From an uncultured Oscillospiraceae bacterium (GTDB taxonomy: Bacteria > Bacillota > Clostridia > Oscillospirales > Oscillospiraceae): a stretch of 24,827 bases of DNA. The notes beneath the pieces are model-generated. The model made no database searches, had not been told where the DNA came from, and was given only the letters and a program-made list of their open reading frames with translations. Where the stretch lies: assembly GCA_910588625.1 (NCBI GenBank), contig CAJUQN010000034.1, positions 1-24,827 on the forward strand, given 5' to 3'. Numbering within the stretch: position 1 is the stretch's first letter; every line of letters starts with the position of its first letter. Below, one piece after another: positions 17,031 through 23,300 of the stretch. The translations under genes and the position numbers were made by a program.

Positions 17031-17729
17031 ATGCTGGAGGAACTGAAACAAAAGGTGCTGGAAGCGAACCTGCTCCTGCCCAAATACGGCCTGGTGACAT
17101 TCACCTGGGGCAACGTGTCTGGCATCGACAGGGACAAGGGGCTGGTCGTGATTAAGCCCTCCGGGGTGGAGTATGACGGCATGACCGCCGAGGACATGGT
17201 GGTGGTCAGCCTGGATACCGGGGAGCGGGTGGAGGGCCGCTGGAAACCCTCCAGCGACACCAAAACCCATTTGGAGCTGTACCGGGCGTTCCCCGGAATC
17301 GGCGGCATCGTCCACACCCACAGCCCCCACGCGGTGGCCTGGGCCCAGGCCGGGGAGGACATCCCCTGCTTCGGCACCACCCACGCCGATTACTTTTACG
17401 GCTCCATCCCCTGCGCCCGCCACCTGACCCAGGGGGAGCTGGAGGAGGATTACGAGAAAAACACCGGCGTGGTCATCGTGGAAACCTTCCGGGAGCGGTG
17501 CATCGAACCCACCGCCGTCCCCGGCGCGATCTGCGCCAGCCACGGCCCATTCACCTGGGGCAAAGACCCGGCCCAGGCGGTGTACCACGCGGTGGTATTG
17601 GAGGAAGTTGCAAAAATGGCCCTGCTCACCCGGCAGGTGCGGCCCTCCGCCAGCCCCGTCCCCCAGCGTATTCAGGATAAGCATTATTTCCGTAAGCACG
17701 GGCCGGGGGCCTACTATGGCCAGGGCTGA
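17031..17729 (+). CDS. araD: L-ribulose-5-phosphate 4-epimerase
   Basis: This 232-residue class II aldolase-family protein interconverts L-ribulose 5-phosphate and D-xylulose 5-phosphate by retro-aldol chemistry on a Zn2+ ion. Every key residue falls at the E. coli AraD number: zinc ligands His95, His97 (VHTHSPH) and His171 (ASHGPF), plus Asp76 (PSSDTKTH) and catalytic Asp120 (THADYF). Phosphate-binding GNVSG and KPSG are also present. This agreement in length and numbering favours the epimerase over fuculose- or rhamnulose-phosphate aldolases. The ATG follows the kinase stop directly, with GGAGGTG inside the kinase gene as ribosome site, so the two are coupled. Its product is the substrate of the transketolase encoded next. 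Confidence 0.95.
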   Translation: MLEELKQKVLEANLLLPKYGLVTFTWGNVSGIDRDKGLVVIKPSGVEYDGMTAEDMVVVSLDTGERVEGRWKPSSDTKTHLELYRAFPGIGGIVHTHSPHAVAWAQAGEDIPCFGTTHADYFYGSIPCARHLTQGELEEDYEKNTGVVIVETFRERCIEPTAVPGAICASHGPFTWGKDPAQAVYHAVVLEEVAKMALLTRQVRPSASPVPQRIQDKHYFRKHGPGAYYGQG

Positions 17730-17744
17730 AAAGGAGAATCTATC

Positions 17745-18590
17745 ATGACCAAAGAGGAAGAAATCACACTTGGAAAGACGGCCTGCAAGGTGCGCATGGG
17801 CGTACTCACCGCCACCCATGGGGCCAAGGCGGGCCATCCCGGCGGCAGCCTGTCCGCCGCGGATGTGTTTACCTACCTGTATTTCAGGGAACTGAACATT
17901 GACCCGCAGAATCCTAAGCGGAAAGACCGGGATCGTTTTGTGCTGTCCAAGGGCCACACCGCGCCGGGGCTGTATGCGGCGCTGGCTTACCGGGGGTTCT
18001 TCCCAGTGGACGACCTGCCCACCCTGCGGCACATTGACAGCTATTTGCAGGGACACCCAAACATGGACGCGGTGCCCGGCGTGGATATGTCCACCGGGTC
18101 GCTGGGGCAGGGCGTCTCCTGCGCGGCGGGAATGGCGCTGGGCCTGAAGCACCAGGGCAGCGCCGCCCGGGTGTATACCCTGCTGGGAGATGGCGAGATG
18201 CAGGAGGGCCAGGTGTGGGAAGCGCTGATGTTTGCCGCCCACTACAGGCTGGACAACATGTGCGTCATCATAGACCACAACGGCCTCCAGATCGACGGCA
18301 CCAACGAAAAGGTGATGGGGCTGGGCTCCATCCCGGATAAACTGCGGGCCTTTGGGCTGAATGTGTTCCAGATCGACGGACACGACTTCCAGGCTATGGA
18401 AAAGGCCTTTGACGCTGCCCGGCAGATCAAGGGCAAGCCCTCCGCCATCGTGCTGGAGACGACCAAGGGCAAGGGCGTGAGCTACATGGAGGGTCAGGTG
18501 GGCTGGCACGGCAAGGCCCCCAACGACGAGGAGTATGCCCGGGGCATGGCGGAGCTGAGCGCTCAGCTGGCGGAACTGGAGGCGGTTTGA
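17745..18590 (+). CDS. Transketolase, N-terminal subunit
   Basis: This is 281 residues, the thiamine-diphosphate-binding (Pyr-fold partner) half of a split transketolase. The Mg-ThDP motif runs from GDGE (148-151, with Asp149) to Asn179 in IIDHNGLQ. AGHPGGSLSAAD near the N-terminus, LSKGHTAPGLYAAL and STGSLGQG are standard active-site segments. The length agrees with tktA1-type N-terminal subunits of Clostridia. Transketolase moves two-carbon units between xylulose 5-phosphate and ribose or erythrose 4-phosphate. AAAGGAG lies before the ATG. Its partner starts one base after its stop. Placing it in the sugar operon would raise pentose-phosphate flux when the substrate is present. Confidence 0.93.
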   Translation: MTKEEEITLGKTACKVRMGVLTATHGAKAGHPGGSLSAADVFTYLYFRELNIDPQNPKRKDRDRFVLSKGHTAPGLYAALAYRGFFPVDDLPTLRHIDSYLQGHPNMDAVPGVDMSTGSLGQGVSCAAGMALGLKHQGSAARVYTLLGDGEMQEGQVWEALMFAAHYRLDNMCVIIDHNGLQIDGTNEKVMGLGSIPDKLRAFGLNVFQIDGHDFQAMEKAFDAARQIKGKPSAIVLETTKGKGVSYMEGQVGWHGKAPNDEEYARGMAELSAQLAELEAV

Positions 18591-18591
18591 A

Positions 18592-19527
18592 ATGGCAGAT
18601 GTGAAAAAAGTCGCCACCCGGCAGAGCTACGGCGAGGCGCTGAAGGAATTGGGGGCAGCCCATCCCGATGTGGTGGTGCTGGACGCCGACCTGGCCAACG
18701 CCACCAAGACGGAGATCTTCAAAAAGGCGTTCCCAGACCGCCACTTTGACTGCGGCATCGCGGAGAGCGACATGATGTGCGTGGCGGCGGGGCTGTCTAC
18801 CACGGGGTATGTGCCCTTTGCCAGCAGCTTTGCCATGTTCGCGGCGGGGCGGGCCTTTGAGCAGGTGCGCAACTCCATCGGTTACCCCCACCTGAACGTG
18901 AAGATCGGCGCCACCCATGGCGGCATCTCCGTAGGCGAGGACGGGGCCAGCCACCAGTGCTGTGAGGACTTTGCGCTGATGCGCTCCATCCCCGGCATGG
19001 TGGTGATGTCACCGGCAGACGACGTGGAGACCAAAGCCATGGTGTGGGCCGCCTATGAGCACCAAGGCCCCGTCTATATGCGGTTCAGCCGGTACGGCGC
19101 GCCGGTCATCCACGACGCAGACCGTTTCACTTTTGAGATTGGGAAAGGTGAAGTCCTGCGGGAGGGTTCCGATGTGGCCCTCATTGCCAACGGCCTGCTG
19201 GTGGCGGAGGCGCTGGAAGCTGCCGAGCTGCTGGCCCAGCAGGGTATCAGCGCCCGTGTCATCGACATGGCCACCATCAAGCCGCTGGACGAGGGTCTGG
19301 TACTGAACGCGGCAAAGGAGTGCGGCAGGCTCGTCACCTGTGAGGAGCACTCCATCATCGGCGGACTGGGCGAGGCGGTGTGCGCCGTCATCGCAAAGCA
19401 CGGCTTGCCCTGCCCTGTGGAGCGCATCGGCGTCAACGACGAGTTCGGACACTCCGGCCCTGCCGGGGCACTGTTGGAGCAGTTCGGGTTGTGTGCGGGG
19501 CATATTGCGGAAGCGGCGCATGGCTGA
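18592..19527 (+). CDS. Transketolase, C-terminal subunit
   Basis: This is 311 residues, the pyrimidine-binding and C-terminal half of the split transketolase. Glu58 in DCGIAESDMM is the conserved glutamate that activates the thiamine aminopyrimidine ring. ATHGGISVGEDGASHQ and YMRFSRYG form further active-site and phosphate contacts, and the last 120 residues make up the transketolase C-terminal fold (VALIANGLLVAEAL, EEHSIIGGLG). The start codon follows the N-subunit stop by one base, which should give near-equal synthesis of the two chains. DXP synthase and pyruvate dehydrogenase beta have related domains, but the separate neighbouring N-subunit makes transketolase the clear choice. Confidence 0.93.
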   Translation: MADVKKVATRQSYGEALKELGAAHPDVVVLDADLANATKTEIFKKAFPDRHFDCGIAESDMMCVAAGLSTTGYVPFASSFAMFAAGRAFEQVRNSIGYPHLNVKIGATHGGISVGEDGASHQCCEDFALMRSIPGMVVMSPADDVETKAMVWAAYEHQGPVYMRFSRYGAPVIHDADRFTFEIGKGEVLREGSDVALIANGLLVAEALEAAELLAQQGISARVIDMATIKPLDEGLVLNAAKECGRLVTCEEHSIIGGLGEAVCAVIAKHGLPCPVERIGVNDEFGHSGPAGALLEQFGLCAGHIAEAAHG

Positions 19528-19568
19528 TTCGGCTAACTACATAAGACCTTATTGGAGGAGAAAATCGC

Positions 19569-20645
19569 ATGAAAATGACCTGGCGCTGGTACGGCGAGGG
19601 CAACGATCAGATCAAGCTGTCCGACATCAAGCAGATCCCGGGGGTGGAGGGCATCGTCTGGGCGCTCCACGACAAGATGCCGGGGGAGGTGTGGCAGCCC
19701 GACGAGATCGCCGCCGTCAAGAAGCAGCTGGACGAGTACGGCTTCAACATGGACGTGGTGGAGTCGGTGAACGTCCACGACGACATCAAGATCGGCCTTC
19801 CCACCCAGGATCAGTACATCGAGAATTACAAGCAGACCATCCGTAACTTGGCCCCCTTCGGGGTGAAGGTGATCTGCTACAACTTCATGCCCGTGTTCGA
19901 CTGGACCCGCACCGACCTGTTCCACCCCGTGGGGGACGGCTCCACCGCCCTCTATTACGAGGCGGCGAAAATCAAGCAGGATCCCCGGGAGATGGCAGAC
20001 TACGTCATGTCCTTCACGGAAAAGTACCACATGACCTTCCCCGGCTGGGAGCCGGAGCGGATGGCCAAGCTGGACGAGCTGTTTGAGAAGTACAAGGGCG
20101 TCACCAAGGAGAAGCTGTGGGCCAACTTCAAGTACTTCTTAGAGGCCATCATGCCCACCTGCCATGAGTGCGACATCAAGATGGCGGTGCACATGGACGA
20201 CCCCCCCTGGGACATCTTCGGCCTGCCCCGGCTGTTCACCGATGCCGCCGCGGTGGACTACTTCCTGAAACTGGTGGACGACCCCTATAACTGCCTGACC
20301 CTGTGCTCGGGCTCTCTGAACGCCAACCCGGACAACAACGTGGCGGACATCGTGCGCAAGCACACCGGCCGCATCGCCTTCGCCCACATCCGCAACGTAA
20401 AACACTTCCCCAACGGGGACTTCTCCGAGGCGGCCCACCGGGACTGCTGCGGCGACACCGGCATTCTGGACATCCTGAAAGCCTACCACGACGCGGGCTG
20501 GGAGGGCTACATCCGGCCCGACCACGGCCGCCACCTGTGGGGGGAGGGCCCCGGCACCGTGCGGCCCGGCTACGGCCTCTACGACCGGGCCCTGGGCGTC
20601 ATGTATATGCTGGGGGTGTGGGACACCCTCGAGAGCGAAGCGTAG
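19569..20645 (+). CDS. uxuA: D-mannonate dehydratase
   Basis: This 358-residue UxuA converts D-mannonate to 2-keto-3-deoxy-D-gluconate in the hexuronate pathway. The four metal ligands of the UxuA family are recognisable: His208 (AVHMDDPPWD), Cys246 (LCSGSLNAN), His273 (FAHIRNVKH) and Asp318 (RPDHGRH). The N-terminal MTWRWYGEGND and VICYNFMPVFDWTRTDL are typical family signatures. GGAGGAG precedes the ATG, 41 bases after transketolase, the longest gap in the operon. The last codons (ESEA) run into the REP-like sequence that follows. Its usual partner, fructuronate reductase, is present only as a truncated SDR fragment downstream. No glucuronate isomerase, KDG kinase or KDPG aldolase is in the window, so those must be encoded elsewhere. 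Confidence 0.95.
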   Translation: MKMTWRWYGEGNDQIKLSDIKQIPGVEGIVWALHDKMPGEVWQPDEIAAVKKQLDEYGFNMDVVESVNVHDDIKIGLPTQDQYIENYKQTIRNLAPFGVKVICYNFMPVFDWTRTDLFHPVGDGSTALYYEAAKIKQDPREMADYVMSFTEKYHMTFPGWEPERMAKLDELFEKYKGVTKEKLWANFKYFLEAIMPTCHECDIKMAVHMDDPPWDIFGLPRLFTDAAAVDYFLKLVDDPYNCLTLCSGSLNANPDNNVADIVRKHTGRIAFAHIRNVKHFPNGDFSEAAHRDCCGDTGILDILKAYHDAGWEGYIRPDHGRHLWGEGPGTVRPGYGLYDRALGVMYMLGVWDTLESEA

Positions 20646-20743
20646 GCGCATAGGGGAGCTTGGAACGAAGCGAGGGCGAGCGATGGGGCCATAGGCCCCA
20701 GAGACCAGCCCGAGTCGGAGCGAAAGCGACCCGGCCATGCGCC
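20645..20743. repeat. REP-like intergenic palindromic element
   Basis: This roughly 99-base GC-rich segment is bounded by a perfect 7-base inverted repeat (GGCGCAT 20645-20651 and ATGCGCC 20737-20743). It contains a central perfect hairpin TGGGGCC-ATA-GGCCCCA (20684-20700) and repeated GCGA-containing words. It has no convincing ORF. It directly abuts or slightly overlaps the end of uxuA. Such elements are often dispersed in many copies and may stabilise mRNA ends or be mobilised by a transposase elsewhere. Only one copy is seen here. Confidence 0.5.
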
Positions 20744-20797
20744 CAACGCGCAGCTTGACAATGAAACGGGCGTAAACCGTATGAGGAGGAATTACAA

Positions 20798-20977
20798 ATG
20801 CTTGATTTACCCTTGAATGTTGACTTTTCCGGCAAGGTGGTTGTCGTCACCGGCGCGGGCGGCGTGCTGTGCGGCGCCATGGCCCGGGCCTTCGCCCAGG
20901 CGGGGGCGAAAGTTGCCGCCCTGCCGCAGTCGATTTATTTGGAGGTTCCTTATGCTCTGCCAGCCGAAATGATGTAA
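20798..20977 (+). pseudogene. Truncated SDR oxidoreductase (uxuB-like fructuronate reductase fragment)
   Basis: A well-placed GAGGAGG precedes an ATG that opens a 59-codon frame. The first ~42 residues are the start of a short-chain dehydrogenase: MLDLPLNVDFSGKVVVVTGA is followed by GGVLCGAMARAFAQAGAKVAAL, which supplies the beta-alpha-beta NAD-binding turn. SDRs are normally about 250-280 residues, but here the frame switches to unrelated sequence (PQSIYLEVPYALPAEMM) and stops. The lost part contains the Ser-Tyr-Lys catalytic residues, so no activity is possible. SDR proteins that begin like this commonly follow uxuA in Clostridia and reduce fructuronate to mannonate. It is therefore probably the relic of the operon's reductase, cut by the deletion that also damaged the next fragment. 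Confidence 0.8.
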
Positions 20978-20990
20978 GGAGACAGAGGCA

Positions 20991-21198
20991 ATGAAAAACA
21001 TATGCCACGGCATCGAATTTGGATCTGCCAGCATCAAGGCTGTCACCATCGGCAGCAGTTTCAAGCCAATTCCCTTCGGCGACTACACCTGAGCCAGCAG
21101 CGGCGGAGCTCACCATACTGTTTGACTTCAACATCCCCCAGCGGTGGAGCGTTGCCCGCCTCTATGTGGAGAGCGAGGAGCTGCTGGGCGGCGTGTAG
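20991..21198 (+). pseudogene. Degraded FGGY-kinase fragment
   Basis: After AAGGAGA an ATG opens a frame beginning MKNICHGIEFGSASIKAV, plainly related to the start of the kinase at 15501 (MEKLCLGIELGSTRIKAV). At the codon matching Trp34 the sequence has TGA (21090-21092), and the following GCC AGC AGC still matches Ala35-Ser-Ser. In a shifted frame the sequence then reads AAAELTILFDFNIPQRWS, matching kinase residues 103-120, so about 65 codons are deleted and the frame is changed. After SVARLY the similarity ends and a TAG follows at 21196-21198. It is a dead remnant of a second kinase gene, not a functional ORF. Confidence 0.85.
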
Positions 21199-21258
21199 AT
21201 GAATAACAACCGCGTAGGACAATCTAACCCCTTGCAGTTGCGTATAGGAACAGATGTC

Positions 21259-21963
21259 ATGAAACAGGATATCGTGCTTGTTTGCCGCAAAACCGAACAC
21301 ACTATCCATGTATGCGACTTCTTGCGCGATCATCACATTGACTCGGCTATAATAGAAGATGCGGTGGATTTATGGGCAGGGCTGTCATCGTGCAACCCTG
21401 CCTTTTTATTGCTTGATTTTAGTAATAAAGGAAATGAAATCCTTTTCTCTCGACTTTCTATCAGCGCCATGCGGCCATTGCCATACATCATTATCGCGGA
21501 TGCCTTTCCCAATGGCGCAGCGCGGGCCGCTGTACTCAATCGCGGCGTGGATGCCTGCGTGGAAACACCGCTGATTGCCGATGAGGTGCTGGCTGTTATC
21601 AACGCCGTTCTCCGCCGAGAACAGAGAATCGCACGGTTGAAGCTGGGCAGAACGCTGACGCGCATAAAACACAAAGAGCTGGTTATTGATCCAATGTGCA
21701 GAACGGTGGAGATGCAAGAGAAGCCAATCCATCTGACTACCAAAGAATTTGATGTTCTCCTTCTTTTGGCATCTAAAGCGGGGACAGCTTTGACCAAAGA
21801 GGAAATATACGAGACTGTATGGAATGCGAGCCGGGACTACATGGGTACCCAGGTATCCGATCACATTTTTACGCTTCGCCGGAAGCTGGGGCTGGACAAA
21901 AAAGATCAAACTTATATTCAGACTGTGTTCGGTGTGGGCTACCGTTTTTCCACAAGTGAATAG
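21259..21963 (+). CDS. OmpR-type winged-helix response regulator with degenerate receiver
   Basis: This encodes 234 residues from the ATG at 21259, which follows a TATAGGAAC site; an in-frame ATG at 21199 has a weaker site. Residues 1 to about 120 have the receiver layout, and residues 140-234 form the winged-helix DNA-binding domain (TTKEFDVLLLLA, VSDHIFTLRRKLG, TVFGVGYRF). The phosphoacceptor position is kept (Asp53 in FLLLDFS). However, the acidic pair is replaced by Cys9-Arg10 (VLVCRK), the switch Thr/Ser by Ala80, and the invariant Lys by Glu102 (CVETPL). Normal phosphorylation is therefore unlikely. No sensor kinase is adjacent. Codon usage is more AT-rich than in the upstream operon, in keeping with foreign origin. 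It may control the mobile-element genes that follow. Confidence 0.8.
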   Translation: MKQDIVLVCRKTEHTIHVCDFLRDHHIDSAIIEDAVDLWAGLSSCNPAFLLLDFSNKGNEILFSRLSISAMRPLPYIIIADAFPNGAARAAVLNRGVDACVETPLIADEVLAVINAVLRREQRIARLKLGRTLTRIKHKELVIDPMCRTVEMQEKPIHLTTKEFDVLLLLASKAGTALTKEEIYETVWNASRDYMGTQVSDHIFTLRRKLGLDKKDQTYIQTVFGVGYRFSTSE

Positions 21964-22113
21964 TACATATGCGTCAATCAAGTCGATTTGTGTCAATATT
22001 TGTCGAGCGATTCCAAAAAAATCCGAAAACTTTTTCACGTTTTGTTCTCATTTTCGGTATAAAATTACAGAATGTTACAAGATAAGGAAAGCACAGCGCA
22101 GGAGGTGGTCATC
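21964..22113 (+). promoter_or_regulatory. AT-rich regulatory region with direct repeats and a candidate -10
   Basis: This noncoding stretch lies between the response regulator and the leader ORF. Two imperfect direct repeats, GTCAAT-N4-TCGA (21973-21986) and GTCAAT-N5-TCGA (21992-22006), are 19 bases apart, the sort of tandem site bound by OmpR-type regulators. A TATAAA at 22058-22063 could be a -10; its -35 is poor. No terminator is seen after the regulator gene. Confidence 0.35.
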
Positions 22114-22203
22114 GTGCCCACTTATCAGAGCATAAATATCTGCTTTCGCACAATGCGGGGCCCGCCCAAAGTAATATGCTCATTGACAGACGCAAATCGG
22201 TAA
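22114..22203 (+). CDS. Short leader-like ORF, 29 codons
   Basis: A GTG start eight bases after a perfect AGGAGG (22100-22105) opens a 29-codon frame (VPTYQSINICFRTMRGPP, then KVICSLTDANR) ending in TAA. The strong ribosome site makes translation likely. I recognise no homologue, signal peptide or domain. It sits 89 bases before a sigma-like gene, and the spacer can form hairpins, so it may be a regulatory leader peptide. It may equally be a small protein of the mobile element. Confidence 0.45.
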   Translation: MPTYQSINICFRTMRGPPKVICSLTDANR

Positions 22204-22292
22204 TAACAGTCAGCTTTAGACCGACTCGGGATCCGTGCTGGTCTGACGGCAACTGCTCCTATAGGGAAACTGTCTGAAAAGGATCTGAGAAA
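22204..22292 (+). promoter_or_regulatory. Structured 5' leader of the sigma-like gene
   Basis: The RNA can form AGACC (22218-22222) with GGTCT (22240-22244), enclosing CGG-GAT-CCG. ACAGT/CAGT at 22206-22210 can pair either with ACTG at 22252-22255 or with ACTGT at 22269-22273, giving competing folds. The palindrome CCTATAGG lies at 22258-22265. No named riboswitch class is recognised. Confidence 0.3.
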
Positions 22293-22808
22293 ATGAACGT
22301 AGAAACCAAGACGTATGTGATTGGTCTGCTGGAATCATACCAAAAGCGATCCAAGCAGATTGAGCTTCTGCACTATGAATTGTCCCATCCGGCCCGCGTT
22401 TCAGAAAATGAAATTATTGGAGCATTGGCCTTGGCGCACGGAGATGGTGAAAAGGGGCATCCAGGAGGTCATGCCTCCGACAAAACCCTTTACATTGCGC
22501 TCAACTACCAGGCGCGAGCTAATCACGTGAATAGCGATACCGCGGAAGAAGTTGTCGGGCAGCTTGTGACGCTGGAGCGGGAACAGGAGCGGCTGAACTA
22601 TTATGTGTCCCTTTTGAACCCTCGTCATGCGGAACTGCTGAAGTTGCTCTATTTTGAAGGCTATTCCCAAGAAGAATGCGCAAAAAAACTGGAAATCGCC
22701 ACCCGTACTGTGCGGCGAATTAAGGATGACGCTATTGAGGAATTGACGGAGATGTATTCCTTCACAGGGGAAATTGCAAATAAAAAATATCCTGAAGATG
22801 TCCAATAA
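22293..22808 (+). CDS. Sigma-70 region 4-like HTH protein of a mobile element
   Basis: This is a 171-residue soluble protein with an AAAAGGA-type ribosome site before the ATG. The N-terminal half is helical and charged, with an unusual Gly/His stretch (HGDGEKGHPGGHASD). The C-terminal part (about residues 105-155) resembles sigma region 4: LLNPRHAELLKLLYFEGYS leads into QEECAKKLEIATRTVRRIKD, a helix-turn-helix. There is no region 2 for -10 recognition, so it is not a complete ECF sigma factor. It belongs with the short sigma-like or ArpU-type regulators commonly found in Gram-positive phages and integrative elements beside xis and int. It probably activates element transcription. Function is inferred from fold and neighbours. 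Confidence 0.65.
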   Translation: MNVETKTYVIGLLESYQKRSKQIELLHYELSHPARVSENEIIGALALAHGDGEKGHPGGHASDKTLYIALNYQARANHVNSDTAEEVVGQLVTLEREQERLNYYVSLLNPRHAELLKLLYFEGYSQEECAKKLEIATRTVRRIKDDAIEELTEMYSFTGEIANKKYPEDVQ

Positions 22809-22848
22809 ATTTCCGGGTATTGTCCGCAAATTGTCCGCCACATGGTAC

Positions 22849-22878
22849 TTGCAATGTCCATTTACTCTGTGGTATGAT
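22849..22878 (+). promoter_or_regulatory. Candidate promoter for the excisionase-type gene
   Basis: TTGCAA (22849-22854), an 18-base spacer and TATGAT (22873-22878) form a plausible sigma-A promoter. Transcription would begin around 22885, just before the long hairpin at 22895-22927. Confidence 0.5.
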
Positions 22879-22894
22879 TAAGCTGTCAAAAAAA

Positions 22895-22927
22895 GGAGAT
22901 GCCTCCTGGAGTCCAGGGGGCATCTCC
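22895..22927 (+). terminator. Long hairpin in the 5' leader (terminator or attenuator)
   Basis: The arms 22895-22910 and 22912-22927 are complementary over 16 positions with a single mismatch (GGAGATGCC pairs with GGCATCTCC). The hairpin is preceded by a run of A and followed by CTTTTA, so it could end transcription in either direction. It starts about ten bases after the predicted start site of the small gene and may attenuate xis/int expression, or end the sigma-like transcript. Confidence 0.6.
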
Positions 22928-22955
22928 CTTTTACGTCAAAGGAGGTGTTGATGTG

Positions 22956-23183
22956 ATGCGGACAAGAACAATCCGCGAAGCGGCGGCATACTTCCGGGAG
23001 TCAGACCCACAAACCTGCCTGACTGAAACCGCCATCCGAAGGCTGATCTCCTCTGGAGCCGTGCCGTGCGCTCGGGTAGGACGCAAATACCTTGTTACGG
23101 TGGAGGCGTTGGAGGCCTATCTCTCGGGAAACTGCCAGCCTACGGCCCAGGCGAAACCCGATAAGGTGTGGAAAATCAAATAA
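22956..23183 (+). CDS. Excisionase-type small HTH DNA-binding protein
   Basis: This encodes 75 residues from the ATG at 22956 after AAAGGAGG (22938-22945); the GTG at 22953 is an equally good start. It has the winged-helix/MerR-like form of element-encoded excisionases: TIREAAAYF (first helix), LTETAIRRLISSGAVPCARVG (recognition helix and turn) and RKYLVTVEALEAYLS (wing and final helix). Small basic proteins of this kind lie immediately upstream of tyrosine integrases in Gram-positive integrative elements and steer recombination toward excision by bending DNA. The integrase follows 117 bases downstream with its own promoter. The DNA-binding family is clear; excisionase activity is inferred from position. 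Confidence 0.75.
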   Translation: MRTRTIREAAAYFRESDPQTCLTETAIRRLISSGAVPCARVGRKYLVTVEALEAYLSGNCQPTAQAKPDKVWKIK

Positions 23184-23228
23184 ACCGTTTTTCGGCGTGA
23201 GGAAATAAAATTAAACCTTTGTAACCCC

Positions 23229-23257
23229 TTGTGATTTGCAAATATTCACTCTATAAT
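23229..23257 (+). promoter_or_regulatory. Candidate integrase promoter
   Basis: TTGTGA (23229-23234), a 17-base spacer and a perfect TATAAT (23252-23257) lie about 45 bases before the integrase start. TTGCAA (23236-23241) in the spacer resembles repeats found beyond the end of the gene, so integrase or excisionase might bind here and repress. Confidence 0.55.
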
Positions 23258-23300
23258 AAAGGTACTGTATCGCAAGGCGTTATTGAAAGGAGAACGCCAA

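Noticed and set aside
20755..20785. TTGACA followed by TATGAG as a promoter before the SDR remnant
   Set aside because: The -35 is perfect but the spacing to the nearest -10-like sequence is 19 bases and the -10 is poor; not listed as a feature.
21199..21258. Upstream in-frame ATG as the start of the response regulator
   Set aside because: It overlaps the end of the kinase relic, has a weak ribosome site, and would add about 20 residues that do not belong to the receiver fold.
22249..22285. Possible known riboswitch before the sigma-like gene
   Set aside because: The conserved cores of the common classes (TPP, SAM, cobalamin, guanidine, c-di-GMP) are not visible; only simple hairpins are seen.
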